64,000 bases of DNA from CBDCWT01 sp965223305 (GCA_965223305.1 CBDCWT010000036.1:207299-271298), one strand, 5' to 3'. Counted from the stretch's first letter, positions 42,547 to 52,970 are shown. A program made the numbers and translations. The notes: a model not told the origin generated them from the sequence alone.

Positions 42547-44115
42547 ATGAGCGAGCCGCAACCACGTCGACCGACTTATGGGTTGCTGCTGGCGGGTGCT
42601 GCGGCAGTTGGCTTAGTGATTGCAGCGACTGCTTGGGCCGTTGTCCGGACCCGTTCGGCCACGGACGTGACGGTCGCAGCTGACGCGACCTGGTCCGCAA
42701 TCGAAGAGGTCGATGATGAGACCAGCGCGCGGGTCGTCGCCTTTTGTGGTGACTGTCACGGAGTGCCTGACCCAGCGAACTACGCCCGCAGCGCGTGGAG
42801 GAAGGAGGTCGTCCGCGGCTACGAATTTTACGCTCGTTCGGGGCGCGTCGATCTGGATCCACCACCGCTCGATCGCACGATCGCTTACTTCCAGTCGCGC
42901 GCCGCGGAGATGCCCAGCTACCCGGCGCCGCTCGAGGCAGAGACTCCGCTCGCCGTGCGGTTCCGGGTCGAGAAGTTGCCGGCCAGCAATCATGCTCATT
43001 TTCCCCCGGCGATTACGGACCTACGTTGGACGCGTCTGAACGGGGACGACCGCAGCTCGCTGCTGGCATGTGACATGCGGCAGGGCACGGTCACGGCGGT
43101 CGATTTCGGCACGGGCAGGCCAACCACGCGGTTGCTGGGAAGACTTCACCATCCTTGCCATGTTGAGCCTTGCGACTTAGACGGCGATGGTGAACGCGAT
43201 CTCGTGGTGGCAGACATGGGAGGTCTGGCGGCGGTCGACTTTGACCTCGGACGAGTTGTTTGGCTCCGCCGGCAGGGCGATTCGTTTGAAGAGATCTCGG
43301 TCGCTGAGGGCTTGGGCCGAGTCAGTGACGTACGGCCTGCCGACTTTGATGGCGACGGCGACCTCGATTTGATCGTCGGCGAGTTCGGCGCACGGCGGGG
43401 AAGAATCCTGCTGTTGCGCAACCAGGGAGGCGAAACTCCCGACTTTGAAGTCGAGGAGATCGATCGCCGCCCGGGGGCTATTCACTTGCCTGTTTACGAT
43501 TTGAACGACGACGGTTTCCCGGACTTTGTGGCTTTAGTCAGTCAGGAGTTCGAGAGTGTCGATGCCTTCCTGAACCTGGGAAACGGCAGGTTTCGGCGAC
43601 GGGTGTTGTGGGAAGCAGGTGATCCGGCGTTTGGATCCAGCGGTATTCAGCTTGTCGATATCGATCAAGACCGGGACATCGACATCCTTTGCACGAACGG
43701 GGATAGCTTTGACGACAAGTACGTCAAACCTTGTCACGGCGTCCAATGGCTCGAGAACCTAGGCGGTTTGCGATTCCAGTACCACCGGCTGGCCGACTTG
43801 CCAGGTGCCTACCACGCCTTGGCGGGCGACGTCGACGGCGACGGCGATTCGGACATCATGGCGACCGTGTGGGTGGAGCCTAAGGTGAAGTTCGGGAACC
43901 CAGGGGTCAAGCAGTGGGCCTCGCTCGTCTGTCTCGAGCAAGTGGCTGGTGGGCAGTTCGTACGGCACACCCTAGAAAAAGACTTCCCTTGGCATGCAAC
44001 GCTGGAGCTGGCGGATTTCGACGCAGATGGCGACTTAGACGTCGCTCTCGGTTCCCATTCGCGAACACCGACTCTGCAGCTGCCGTACTGGTTGGCGGTC
44101 TGGTGGAATGAGTAG
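42547..44115 (+). CDS. FG-GAP/VCBS beta-propeller protein with one heme site
   Basis: A 522-residue protein from the ATG at 42547 (MSEPQPRRPTYGLLLAG); the 58 codons before it are repeat-derived. A membrane anchor or signal (LLLAGAAAVGLVIAATAWAV) leads to a CxxCH site (VAFCGDCHGVPDP, about residue 75). FG-GAP repeats with Ca-binding DxDxDGxxD loops follow: CDLDGDGERDLVVADMGG, ADFDGDGDLDLIVGEFG, YDLNDDGFPDFVALV and GDVDGDGDSDIMATV. It is extracytoplasmic. The TPR gene follows 133 bp later on the same strand. The role is unknown: a heme-bearing propeller, perhaps binding surface partners. Confidence 0.85.
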   Translation: MSEPQPRRPTYGLLLAGAAAVGLVIAATAWAVVRTRSATDVTVAADATWSAIEEVDDETSARVVAFCGDCHGVPDPANYARSAWRKEVVRGYEFYARSGRVDLDPPPLDRTIAYFQSRAAEMPSYPAPLEAETPLAVRFRVEKLPASNHAHFPPAITDLRWTRLNGDDRSSLLACDMRQGTVTAVDFGTGRPTTRLLGRLHHPCHVEPCDLDGDGERDLVVADMGGLAAVDFDLGRVVWLRRQGDSFEEISVAEGLGRVSDVRPADFDGDGDLDLIVGEFGARRGRILLLRNQGGETPDFEVEEIDRRPGAIHLPVYDLNDDGFPDFVALVSQEFESVDAFLNLGNGRFRRRVLWEAGDPAFGSSGIQLVDIDQDRDIDILCTNGDSFDDKYVKPCHGVQWLENLGGLRFQYHRLADLPGAYHALAGDVDGDGDSDIMATVWVEPKVKFGNPGVKQWASLVCLEQVAGGQFVRHTLEKDFPWHATLELADFDADGDLDVALGSHSRTPTLQLPYWLAVWWNE

Positions 44116-44248
44116 GCGGGACGTAGTAGGCTGTACTTTGTAGTTGTTGGCGGCGTCCGGGCCGCGCCATGCCTCTGCGGGGACCGTGCCGCAGTCCAAT
44201 TCCCGCAGTTCAAAATACAGTGACAATTCGAAAGGTCTGTGAACCGCG

Positions 44249-45727
44249 ATGGTAGATGAGCACGAGCCGGAATCGGACGGACCGATCGAGGAAGAGGGTA
44301 CCCAGAGCGTGCCGCCGCGGAGTTCCAACCGAGTGATGCTCTTCGTAGTGCTGGGGCTCATCGCGGCAATCGGCGGTTACTACAGCGCATTTCGCCGGCC
44401 GGCGGCTGCGGTGCCCAGCGCGGCTGAGGATGGACTATCACCACTGACCAACTCGCCGTTCCCAGGCGGTGCACCGGGTGCGGGGACGCCGCCAAACCCG
44501 GCTGGCGGACCGGCCCCTGGTCCTGCTCCGCCAGGGCCTTTGGAGTTCCTCCGGGAGGGGCTCGCGGAACGGCCCACCGAGGTCGACAAACTCGTCGCAG
44601 AAGTCAAACAGGTATGCGACCGCTTAGTCGAGGGGTTTCCCGAGCAGTCGGATGCTTGGGAGATCACCGGTCGTCTGTATTTTCGCCTGGGTGATTCCGA
44701 AGCAGCCACCAAGGCCTGGAAACGGTGTATCGAACTCAATCCCGAGTACGGCTACGCCTATCACGGCTTGGCGCAGCTGGCGGCCAAGACAGGCGACAAC
44801 CAAGAGGCCGCCAGGTTGTTTCGCCTGGCGTTGACCCACAATCCCGATTCCTTTGAGACACAGATCGAATTGGCCAGCGCGCTGATCGATGCCAATCAAC
44901 TGGAAGACGCGGTCAGTGTGCTGATGGACAACATCGTCTCCGATCCGCGCCGATATCGGGGCCGGGTGTTGTTGGGAATGGCCCATATGCAGATGGGCGA
45001 CTACAAGAAAGCAAAAAAAGACTACGAGGCCGCCATCGAAGATCACCCCGCGCATGCCAACGCCCACTTCGGCCTCTTCAACGCCTGCACGCGTTTGGGA
45101 GAAAAAGAACTAGCCAAGGAGTACATGGTGAAGTACCAGGAACTCCGTGCTGCTGAAAGGGAGCTTGCCGAGAAAGAACGGCGGGAATTTGACGACCTGG
45201 AGACGATGTGCATTGATGTGGCGGGGACGTACTTCGAGGCTGCGACGGTCTGTTTCTCGCACGGCCATCTGTCGGAAGCCGAGCTGCTGCTCGTTCGCGC
45301 TGGCGTGCTGAATCCCCAGGACGTCAAGTGTCGCCAGTCGTTGGCTTTCATGTACCTGCAGATTAACCAACCTGTGGAAACGGTCCGCGTCCTGACCGAA
45401 CTGTCGGAGATCGAGCCGCAGAACACGGGCTATCCGATCGAGATCAGTAGGCTGCTGGTGGCGGTGGGGAATCTGCTCGCGGCGGAACAGAATCTTCGTC
45501 AAGCGGCCGATCGCCTACCACCCGACCAGCTGGTTCAGGTGGCGCGGGCGACGACCCAACGGCCGGATCGCAACGCCACGCACTTTGTTGTCCTTAGCAT
45601 TGCCTGCGAGGTTTCGGGCGATGCGGCAGGCGCCACCACAGCGATGGGGAAAGCCGTCGAGTTAGCTCCCGACAACGTTGTTTGGAAGCAGCGCCACGAG
45701 ATGCTGTCGGAGAAAGAACCGGGGTAG
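44249..45727 (+). CDS. Membrane-anchored TPR protein
   Basis: A 492-residue protein starting MVDEHEPESDGPIEEE. An acidic cytoplasmic N-terminus is followed by one membrane segment (VMLFVVLGLIAAIGGYYSAF) and a Gly/Pro/Ala linker (GGAPGAGTPPNPAGGPAPGP). The rest is TPR helices, for example DAWEITGRLYFRLGDSEAATKAWKRCIELNPEYGYAYHGLA and ANAHFGLFNACTRLGEKELA. It probably scaffolds protein complexes outside the membrane. It pairs with the VCBS gene upstream, mirroring the CRTAC1-TPR pair at 45748-48499 on the other strand. It is convergent with the CRTAC1 gene. Confidence 0.87.
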   Translation: MVDEHEPESDGPIEEEGTQSVPPRSSNRVMLFVVLGLIAAIGGYYSAFRRPAAAVPSAAEDGLSPLTNSPFPGGAPGAGTPPNPAGGPAPGPAPPGPLEFLREGLAERPTEVDKLVAEVKQVCDRLVEGFPEQSDAWEITGRLYFRLGDSEAATKAWKRCIELNPEYGYAYHGLAQLAAKTGDNQEAARLFRLALTHNPDSFETQIELASALIDANQLEDAVSVLMDNIVSDPRRYRGRVLLGMAHMQMGDYKKAKKDYEAAIEDHPAHANAHFGLFNACTRLGEKELAKEYMVKYQELRAAERELAEKERREFDDLETMCIDVAGTYFEAATVCFSHGHLSEAELLLVRAGVLNPQDVKCRQSLAFMYLQINQPVETVRVLTELSEIEPQNTGYPIEISRLLVAVGNLLAAEQNLRQAADRLPPDQLVQVARATTQRPDRNATHFVVLSIACEVSGDAAGATTAMGKAVELAPDNVVWKQRHEMLSEKEPG

Positions 45728-45747
45728 CTACGTTCGCCCGAGCCGCA

Positions 45748-47409
45748 TTAGGGCGAGCTACCTTCTTCGATCTTCAACAGCTGGTTTGTCTGGACGTCTG
45801 TCAAGACATCGGTGCCGCCGCCCAACCAGCGGACCGTCAAGCGGTCGATCTGACGCCGCCGCCCCAAGCCGAAGTAGAGCCGCGAGCCGTGATGGCTCTG
45901 ATATCCCCTTCCCGAATGCACTTCGTCAACCAAAGACAGGTCCCCAGCGACGACCTCGACCTTGGCACCGACGCCGTCACGGTTGGACGAACGGCCGCGC
46001 AACTGTAACTGTAACCAGCGATGGTCGTTGCTCGAGATGTTCTCGAGGATGGTCGGTTGGTGCCGCATGTTGAGTACGACGGCATCAATGTCTCCGTCAT
46101 TGTCTAAGTCGTCAAATCCCGTACCGCGGCTAGGCAACTTGACCGACAACCCGTCGCCACTCTGGTTCGAGACGTTGGCGAACTTGCCGTTGCCCAAGTT
46201 AGCCAGCAGCACATTCGGCATCTCGAACGACTGAGTTCGGTCGACCTGCGCGATCGTGTCGTCGGTGTGTCCGCATGCGATGAAGAGATCGCGATGGCCG
46301 TCGTTGTCGAAGTCGGCAAAGCCGGTTCCCCAGTTCACGAACGTAAAAGAACCGGCGCCAGCCCCCGTGGCCAGAGTTGCATCCTCGAACAGCCCTTGGC
46401 CGAGGTTCCTGTAGAGCACAGGCACCTCTCGGTAGTGGTTTGTCGTAAAAAAGTCGAGCAGTCCGTCATTGTCGAAGTCACCGCAATCGACCCCCATACT
46501 GGCATCTTCCTCGCCATCGATGTTGTAGGCGACACCGGCCAGCAACCCGATTTCTTCGAAGTGTCCTTGGCCGTCATTCTCGAAAAGAAAGTTGGCGGTC
46601 GCGTCATTGCAGACGAAGATGTCGCTATCGCCGTCGCCATCAAAATCTGTGCTGATGAGTCCCATCCCGGTGCCGGCATAAGTGGCGATGTTGGATTCGG
46701 CGCTGATATTGGTGAACGTACCGTCTCCGTTGTTGCGATAGAGGTCATCCGGTTCGGGAGTGAATTCAACAGGGCCAGGATAACGAGGGATTCCACGGTC
46801 GAAACGTGGCACGTGCTTTTCCGGCGAAAACTTCACGTAGTTCGCGACGTAGAGATCGAGATCGCCGTCCGCATCGATATCGAGAAAACTGGCACCAGCT
46901 CCGACTTTGCTTGCATCTCCCAGCCCAGATGCGGCGGTGACATTCTCAAAGGTGCCATCGCCGTTGTTGCGATAGAGGACGTTCGGTCCGTAGTTGTTCA
47001 CGAACAGATCCTGATCTCCGTCATTGTCGTAGTCGCCAGCGGTCACCCCCAGTCCGTAGCCCTGGTCGCCGACTCCAGCCTGCGCGGTGACGTCGGTGAA
47101 ACGAAAACCGCCCTCGTTTCGGTAGAGGGCGTTGGCCGGAGGCGGACCGGATGGCCGCCCTCCGAGCGGCTTGCCGTTCAGAAGGTAGATGTCGATGTCG
47201 CCGTCCTGATCGAAGTCGAACAGCGCCAACCCGGCACACACCGTCTCGACGATGTATCGTTGACCCGTCGCGCCATCGGTGTGCTGAAACTCGATGCCCG
47301 TGTGGTTGGTAACATCCCGTAGCTGGATCGTGCCTTGTGCTTGCAAGACCGACAACATGGGTCCAGCCGCGCATCCGATGGCAACTGCCAGGCAACTTAG
47401 TAGCTTCAT
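45748..47409 (-). CDS. CRTAC1 family secreted beta-propeller (FG-GAP plus ASPIC/UnbV)
   Basis: A 553-residue protein with a signal peptide (MKLLSCLAVAIGCAAGPMLSVLQA). It opens with the CRTAC1 segment LRDVTNHTGIEFQHTDGATG and then has repeated propeller blades with Ca-binding loops: FDFDQDGDIDIYLLNG, GDYDNDGDQDLFVNNYGPN, LDIDADGDLDLYVANY and TDFDGDGDSDIFVCND. The C-terminal ASPIC/UnbV domain contains NRDGVGAKVEVVAGD, SGRGYQSHHGSRLYFGLG and VRWLGGGTD. The function is unknown in bacteria. It is a close relative of the protein at 53299. It lies 43 bp downstream of the TPR gene at 47453-48499 in one likely operon. Confidence 0.93.
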   Translation of the reverse strand: MKLLSCLAVAIGCAAGPMLSVLQAQGTIQLRDVTNHTGIEFQHTDGATGQRYIVETVCAGLALFDFDQDGDIDIYLLNGKPLGGRPSGPPPANALYRNEGGFRFTDVTAQAGVGDQGYGLGVTAGDYDNDGDQDLFVNNYGPNVLYRNNGDGTFENVTAASGLGDASKVGAGASFLDIDADGDLDLYVANYVKFSPEKHVPRFDRGIPRYPGPVEFTPEPDDLYRNNGDGTFTNISAESNIATYAGTGMGLISTDFDGDGDSDIFVCNDATANFLFENDGQGHFEEIGLLAGVAYNIDGEEDASMGVDCGDFDNDGLLDFFTTNHYREVPVLYRNLGQGLFEDATLATGAGAGSFTFVNWGTGFADFDNDGHRDLFIACGHTDDTIAQVDRTQSFEMPNVLLANLGNGKFANVSNQSGDGLSVKLPSRGTGFDDLDNDGDIDAVVLNMRHQPTILENISSNDHRWLQLQLRGRSSNRDGVGAKVEVVAGDLSLVDEVHSGRGYQSHHGSRLYFGLGRRRQIDRLTVRWLGGGTDVLTDVQTNQLLKIEEGSSP

Positions 47410-47452
47410 GGAATGCAGGTATCCAAATCTGGGCTGGGTAAGCTAGCGATCC

Positions 47453-48499
47453 CTACTTACCGGAGATCCTTCGCGGTTGCTGGCTTATCGGTTCAGCGGG
47501 CTGGTGAGCGCCGCTGCTGGTCTGCAGTTGGCGTGACCGTTGCTCGAGAATTTCAGCACGGGAGACGTCGCCGGCTTGGCTGTACATGGCGGCGATGTTG
47601 TGATAGACCATCGCCACGTCACGCTGGGCAGCCGCAAACTGCGCGGCGTCCGAGCTGACCGATTCGGTCGCTTGGTTTTTCCGGAACTGGTCGAAGAGCT
47701 CTTTGGCCTGCTCCAGTTTTCCCAACCGCCGTTTTGCAGTAGCCAGGCCATAGAGTGCCTTCGACCAAGCAGGATCGATCTTGATCGCCTCGAGGTAGTA
47801 CTTCGACGCGTCCTCGTAGTCCCGAGCCAGCAGGCAGGCCTTGCCGAGCAAGGTGAAGGTGTCGCAGGTAGCCACTTTCCGCTGTACGTTGGCGTCCAGA
47901 ATTTGTCGGGCTTCCTCGGTGTTACCCAGTTCGACGAGGGCGCATCCTAGCAAGTCACGGAAGACCGTCGCATCCTGACTCGACGCAGCGACCTGGGTGA
48001 GTGCTTGGCGGGAGTGATTCGCCATATCGTCGTAGCGGCCATCTTGGAGAGCGAACCAGGCCAAGAAGTAACGAGCCCGCATGAAATGCGGGGCCAGCTG
48101 CACGCACTGCGCCCAGTAGCGGCAAGCCAGTTCCTTTTCTCCAAACAGACCTGCCAGCTGCGCCGCCTTCTCGACAGCTGCCGCGTCTTGCGGCCGCCGC
48201 TGCATGAGCTCCTTGACCACCACAAACGACTCTTCCTTCAGCTGCTGGAAGGTGGTAGGGGCGGTGTCGTCTATCGGCCATGCCTCTGTTGCGCCACTTG
48301 CTACCACGGCGTCTTGGCTTGGCTGTGGGCCCGACGCGCCGTGTGGCCGTCGCGCCAGCGCAACGATGACCGCTGCTGCACCGATGATCAGGGCGAGTGC
48401 CAACGGCCACCTGGCCGATGGTCGGTGGCTGGTCGTCGAGTCCGGCGATGAAGCCGCCGGCTTCTTTGGCTTTGCCCGTTTGCCGCGACGGCTCCCCAT
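47453..48499 (-). CDS. Membrane-anchored TPR protein, partner of CRTAC1
   Basis: A 348-residue protein starting MGSRRGKRAKPKKPAASSPD. A basic N-terminus is followed by one membrane segment (WPLALALIIGAAAVIVALA) and TPR helices (ACRYWAQCVQLAPHFMRARYFLAWFALQDGRYDDMANHSRQAL; ASKYYLEAIKIDPAWSKALYGLATAKRRLGKLEQA). The C-terminus is Gln/Ser/Pro-rich. It is the first gene of a two-gene minus-strand unit with the CRTAC1 gene. It probably holds secreted partners at the membrane. Its specific role is unknown. Confidence 0.85.
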   Translation of the reverse strand: MGSRRGKRAKPKKPAASSPDSTTSHRPSARWPLALALIIGAAAVIVALARRPHGASGPQPSQDAVVASGATEAWPIDDTAPTTFQQLKEESFVVVKELMQRRPQDAAAVEKAAQLAGLFGEKELACRYWAQCVQLAPHFMRARYFLAWFALQDGRYDDMANHSRQALTQVAASSQDATVFRDLLGCALVELGNTEEARQILDANVQRKVATCDTFTLLGKACLLARDYEDASKYYLEAIKIDPAWSKALYGLATAKRRLGKLEQAKELFDQFRKNQATESVSSDAAQFAAAQRDVAMVYHNIAAMYSQAGDVSRAEILEQRSRQLQTSSGAHQPAEPISQQPRRISGK

Positions 48500-48717
48500 T
48501 GCATCCCTCGCACAGCCTTGTCTAAACGGAGTAGTCGGCCGTAACTAGCAGGCTCGCTTCAAATAGCGGACGGCACGACAGAGCGTGACAGCTACTTTGA
48601 GACGAAGCCTGGTAACAACTCAAAGCGTGCCTTATTATAGCCTAAGCAGCTAGCGCCAAAGCCCCTTTGGCGACGGGTGCCGGGTTGGGAAACATGAGCC
48701 CGGGCTACGCGAATTCG

Positions 48718-48827
48718 CCAAGCTCAGAACAAGAGTTTTTCGCGGCTCGCAAATCAACGACTTACGTCGCTGATTTGGCATCACATCCCTGTGATGCGGC
48801 AGCCTGTTGAGAAAATAAACAGGCTGC
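48718..48827 (-). repeat. Truncated inverted copy of the CAGCCTGTTGA element
   Basis: About 110 bp match the element at 6346-6496 in reverse orientation, including TCGCGGCTCGCAAATCAACG, GGCATCACATCCCTGTGATG and the end AACAGGCTGC with TA at 48828-48829. Similarity stops at AGCTCAG near 48718, so the far end is missing. It lies just upstream of a CRTAC1 gene and creates a spurious N-terminal extension to its frame. Confidence 0.8.
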
Positions 48828-48883
48828 TAGGGATGGCGAGGCGAAGCAGTATCGATGGTAGGCCATCCAACGGAGACTTAGCC

Positions 48884-51098
48884 ATGCTCAGAACCGGCGG
48901 CAGGCTGTTAGCAGCTGCACTGCTTGTCCATCTGGCCGCGTGTTCTCCGTCACCGGTCGTCGACTCTGCGAGCGACCAAGCAGCGGGCGATCGGCCTGCG
49001 TCGCAGCAAGAGCCGGACAGCCACGCGCGAATGCTGGCTCTGCTTCGCGAGATCGAAGTGGCCGCACACCGCGATTCGAATGAGTACTTTGCCGAGGCTG
49101 AGGCCAAACAGCTGCGGGGCGAATTGGCAGCCCTTGCTCCGGGAACGCCCCGGATGGAGAGATTTCGGCTAACCGCGCTGTTAGGCATTCGCGAATTGCT
49201 GATGGGCGAGACGGAGCGGTCGATCGAGCAACTGCTCTCGGCCTACGGAATGATCGGCGAGCTCGAGAGTCAATTCGAGAAGTTTCCCATTCGGCTCCCC
49301 ATGCTGCTCGGTCTGGCGTATCTGCGTAAAGGCGAGAACGAGAATTGCGTGGCTTGCCATACCGAAGACAGCTGCCTGTTTCCCATTCGTGAGGGTGGCG
49401 TGCATGTGCACCCCGAAGGTGGCCGTAAAGCGATTCCGTTCTTTCTAGAAGTACTCGACCGCCGGCCTGAAGATCTCACCGCTCGCTGGCTGCTGAACTT
49501 GGCCTTCATGGTTGTCGGCCAGCACCCCGACCAAGTCCCGGAGAAGTACTTGATCGCCCGCGAGAAGTTTGACTCGACGGCCGACTTTCCGCGCTTTCCG
49601 GACGTTGCCGCACGAGTTGGTGTCAATACGCTGAGTCACTGTGGTGGGGCGATCGCAGACGACTTGGATGGTGACGGCTGGCTGGACATTCTCGCCTCGA
49701 GCTGGAGTCCCTCGGGACAGATTCGCTACTTCCGTAACATGGGCGACGGCAACTTCCAGGAGCTGACCGAGGAGGCAGGGTTGGGCGGTCTTCTTGGCGG
49801 GTTGAATCTGGTCCAGGCCGACTACGACAACGACGGTGATGTCGATATCTTCGTGCTCCGCGGCGCTTGGCTGGATGAAAGGGGCCAGTATCCCAATTCG
49901 CTGCTTCAGAACGATGGGCAAGGCCACTTCCGCGACGTGACCTTCGACGTGGGGTTGGGAGATGTTCACCTACCGACGCAAACAGCGGCGTGGGCCGACT
50001 TTGACAACGACGGTGATCTCGATCTGTACGTTGGCAATGAAGGTTTTCCAAGCCAGCTATTCCAAAACGACGGCCAGGGTCGTTTCCAAGACATCGCTCG
50101 GACAGCCGGTGTCGAGAACCACCGCAGGGCCAAGGCGGTGGTGTGGGGCGACTACGACAATGACCGCCTCCCCGATCTATATGTCTCGAATCAGGGCCAG
50201 CACAATCGGCTCTATCACAACAATGGGGACGGCACGTTTTCCGACGTGGCGGCCTGGGCCGGCGTTTACGCTCCACTGCACGGATTTCCCGCTTGGTTTT
50301 GGGATTTCAACAACGACGGCGCGCTGGACTTGTATGCCTCCAGCTACAAGGCGCTGGTTGAACATATCGCAGCGGACTATCTGGGGTTGCCACAAGATTC
50401 TGAACCAGACTGCCTCTATCAAGGGGATGGCCAAGGGGGATTCAAGGAGGTCGCACGCCAGCATGGCTTGACTCGGCCAACCGCTCCTATGGGCAGCAAC
50501 TTCGGTGACCTAGATCACGACGGCTATCTGGACTTCTACCTCGGCACCGGGTATCCCGAGTATGAACAGCTCATGCCCAACCTGATGTTCCGCAATCGCG
50601 GTGGTACCCAATTCGATGATGTGACCACCGCGGGTGGTTTCGGGCATCTGCAAAAAGGGCACGCTGTGGCGTTCGCCGACTTCGACCGGGATGGTGACCA
50701 AGATGTGTTCATCGAAGTAGGCGGCGCGTATGCCGGAGACGCTTTCTGGAACGCGCTTTTCGAGAATCCCGGCTTCGGCAACCACTGGATTGGCCTCAAG
50801 CTGGTGGGACGGGATTCGAACCGTTGCGGGATTGGTGCCCGGATCCGAGTCGAAGTCGAAGAAGGTGGTAAAACCCGCTCGATCTATCGATGGGTCAACA
50901 GCGGTGGCAGCTTTTGGCGGGAACCCGCTCCGCCAACAGATCGGGTTGGGCCAAGCCGAACGCATCAACTCGCTGGAAGTTTACTGGCCTACGAGCGACC
51001 GTACGGACCGCTTTCACGACGTCCAAGCAGACCAATTCCTAGAAATCACCGAGGGAGACGCGGAACTCCGCCCGCTGGATTGGCGTGCGGCGGGCTGA
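48884..51098 (+). CDS. CRTAC1 family lipoprotein with TPR-like N-terminus and a heme site, frameshifted
   Basis: The protein starts at the ATG at 48884 (MLRTGGRLLAAALLVHLAACS), giving a lipoprotein signal with lipobox LAAC. An alpha-helical region of about 200 residues contains a CVACH heme motif (155-159). FG-GAP blades follow (DDLDGDGWLDILASSW, ADYDNDGDVDIFVLRG, ADFDNDGDLDLYVGNE, ADFDRDGDQDVFIEVGG). The ASPIC/UnbV domain begins in one frame (DSNRCGIGARIRVEV, VNSGGSF) and continues in the next (GGNPLRQQIGLGQAERINS then LEVYWPT) to a stop at 51098. One extra T in the TTTT run at 50912-50915 causes the shift. Corrected length is about 737 residues. It is either a decayed gene or an assembly error. 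Confidence 0.85.
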
Positions 51099-51274
51099 TT
51101 TGGATTCTGTCTCAAAACCAAGGCAATCGACACACTCGTGCGGTGCCGAGTTGTCGGGATGACCTACAAATGGCAGACCGCGCGGCGCGCGTGCCTGCTG
51201 TTGAATGCTCGATCCCTCTTTGAGATGAAGCCGGTACTGCGTTTCTCAACACGACCACGACAAGCTCGCTATCT

Positions 51275-52970
51275 GTGCATACCCGGGCGAAAAAGAAGGC
51301 GCTGACAGGTCAGCGAGCACCGCAGTTCATCCCACTCGTGGTTTTGGCGCTGGTGATTCTGATAGGTTGTTACCTTCGCGCCGATGTTGGGCTTCGACTT
51401 CATTCGCTATGACGTCCGCGAGCAGCTGCTGGAAGATCCGCACATTCAGGGACTCAGCTTCGAGAACCTGATTCAGATCTTCACCACACGCCGCATCACG
51501 AGCTACTATCCGATCCGCACGCTCTCGTTTGCCGTGGACTTTCAGGTTTGGGGACAGAACCCGGCCGGGTTCAAACTAACCAACGGACTGATCCACTTGG
51601 CCAACGTACTGCTTGTCTTTTGGCTGGGTATCCGCCTGCTTGGTTCGCCGTTTGCCGTTGAACAGGCCAACTCACGATGGGCGGCGGTCTGTGCCGGACT
51701 GGCGGCTGCGGTCTATGCGGTTCATCCGGTTGTGGTGGAACCTGTCGTGTGGATCGCTGGACGCGAAGAACTGCTGATGGCACTCGGAGCGTTGGGATGC
51801 CTGCACTTTCATCTTGCTGCCAGGGAGCTTGGCGAGGGCCCAGAACAGTCGAAGCAAGTCGATGCTCGCTACGTTGGCTCCGCGATCTGCTGCGCGTTCG
51901 CCTGTCTCAGCAACGCGGTGGCGGCGATCCTTCCGATGTTGATCGTCGTCTGGGACCTGCTCATGCTCTCCGGTGCCAAACAGCAGCGAATCGTACGGGG
52001 TACGTTGGCGCTATGGCTGATTGCGGCAGCGACGATCGTGATCAAGGTTCTAGACCCGTTGAGTCCAGAGATGGATAAAGGGAACTTCCTGGCCAACGAT
52101 CGAGCTCTGCTGGTCATGAATGTCTACTGGCTCAATCTCAAGTCGCTGGTTTGGCCAGCCGAACTTGCCCTCCGCTACAGCAAGGTTGAACCGCAGGGGA
52201 TCACCAGTGCCGAAGTAGTGCTGGGCTTTTTTGCCGCCGTAGCAACATGCGTGGTGATGTGGCGATTGCGCAAGCGAAGGATCGCCCTCTATGGCCTGTT
52301 GTGGTTTGTTCTGTCACTAGCGCCGGCGGCTCAAGTCATGCCGCACCACCTGCACCGCGCCGATCGCTTCCTCTACCTGCCTCTCATTGGGCTCACAGTG
52401 GTTCTGGCGTCTGCGACGGCCTTCGTCGCCGGGCGAATCAACCGACGCTGGCAGCTTTATGTGGCGGTGATCGCTGGGATGTGCGTGATCTTGGCATTGC
52501 AGATAACCAGTGCCCAGCAGCTGACGACTTGGCGGAACGATATCTCAATGTGGAAGAACTGCCTGAGAGTGGAACCAGACAGTGCGGTCCTGCACGCTGC
52601 CTTGGGACACAGTCTGGAGCGGGCGGAGCGATTCTCGGAAGCCGGGGCTGCGTACGAGGCCGCAGTCGTTGCGGATTCCAGTGACGTCCAGGCTCACAAG
52701 TACTTTGCGCTTTTTCTCGCGCAGTGTCCGGACGAAGACCAACGAGACTACTCCAGAGCGGTGGAGTTGGCAAAACGGGCGGCGCAGCTGTCGGATGACC
52801 CGACCACTGCCATCGTGCTGACTCAAGTCTATGCAAACGCCGGGGATGTGGAAATGGCCATAGCCACTGCGGACGATGCGATCGAGGCGGCGAGGACGGC
52901 AGGCAACCTCATGCTCGAAGCCGAATTCAGGGGGCTTCGGCAGAAGATCCTCGGCGAGGAGGCCCCATGA
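51275..52970 (+). CDS. TMTC-like multi-pass membrane protein with TPR tail, frameshifted near the start
   Basis: A GTG at 51275 opens VHTRAKKKALTGQRAPQFIP and a membrane segment (LVVLALVILIGCYLRADVG). The frame then closes, while the continuation GFDFIRYDVREQLLEDPHIQ is one frame over from 51384. An extra G in the GGG at 51389-51391 explains this. The rest is a multi-spanning protein with the PIRTLSFAVDFQVWGQNPAGFKLTN pattern of TMTC/DUF1736-like proteins (putative O-mannosyltransferase fold). It ends in TPR-like helices (AVLHAALGHSLERAERFSEAGAAYEAAV). It lies between two CRTAC1 genes on the same strand. Its role is unknown; surface glycosylation is possible. Confidence 0.8.

Noticed and set aside
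46267..47322. Plus-strand ORF opposite the CRTAC1 gene
   Set aside because: It is a shadow frame created by repeated GAC/GTC codons of the calcium-binding loops.
51099..51223. C-terminal extension of the CRTAC1 protein in the original frame
   Set aside because: It is an artefact of the one-base shift; the domain continues in the other frame and stops at 51098.
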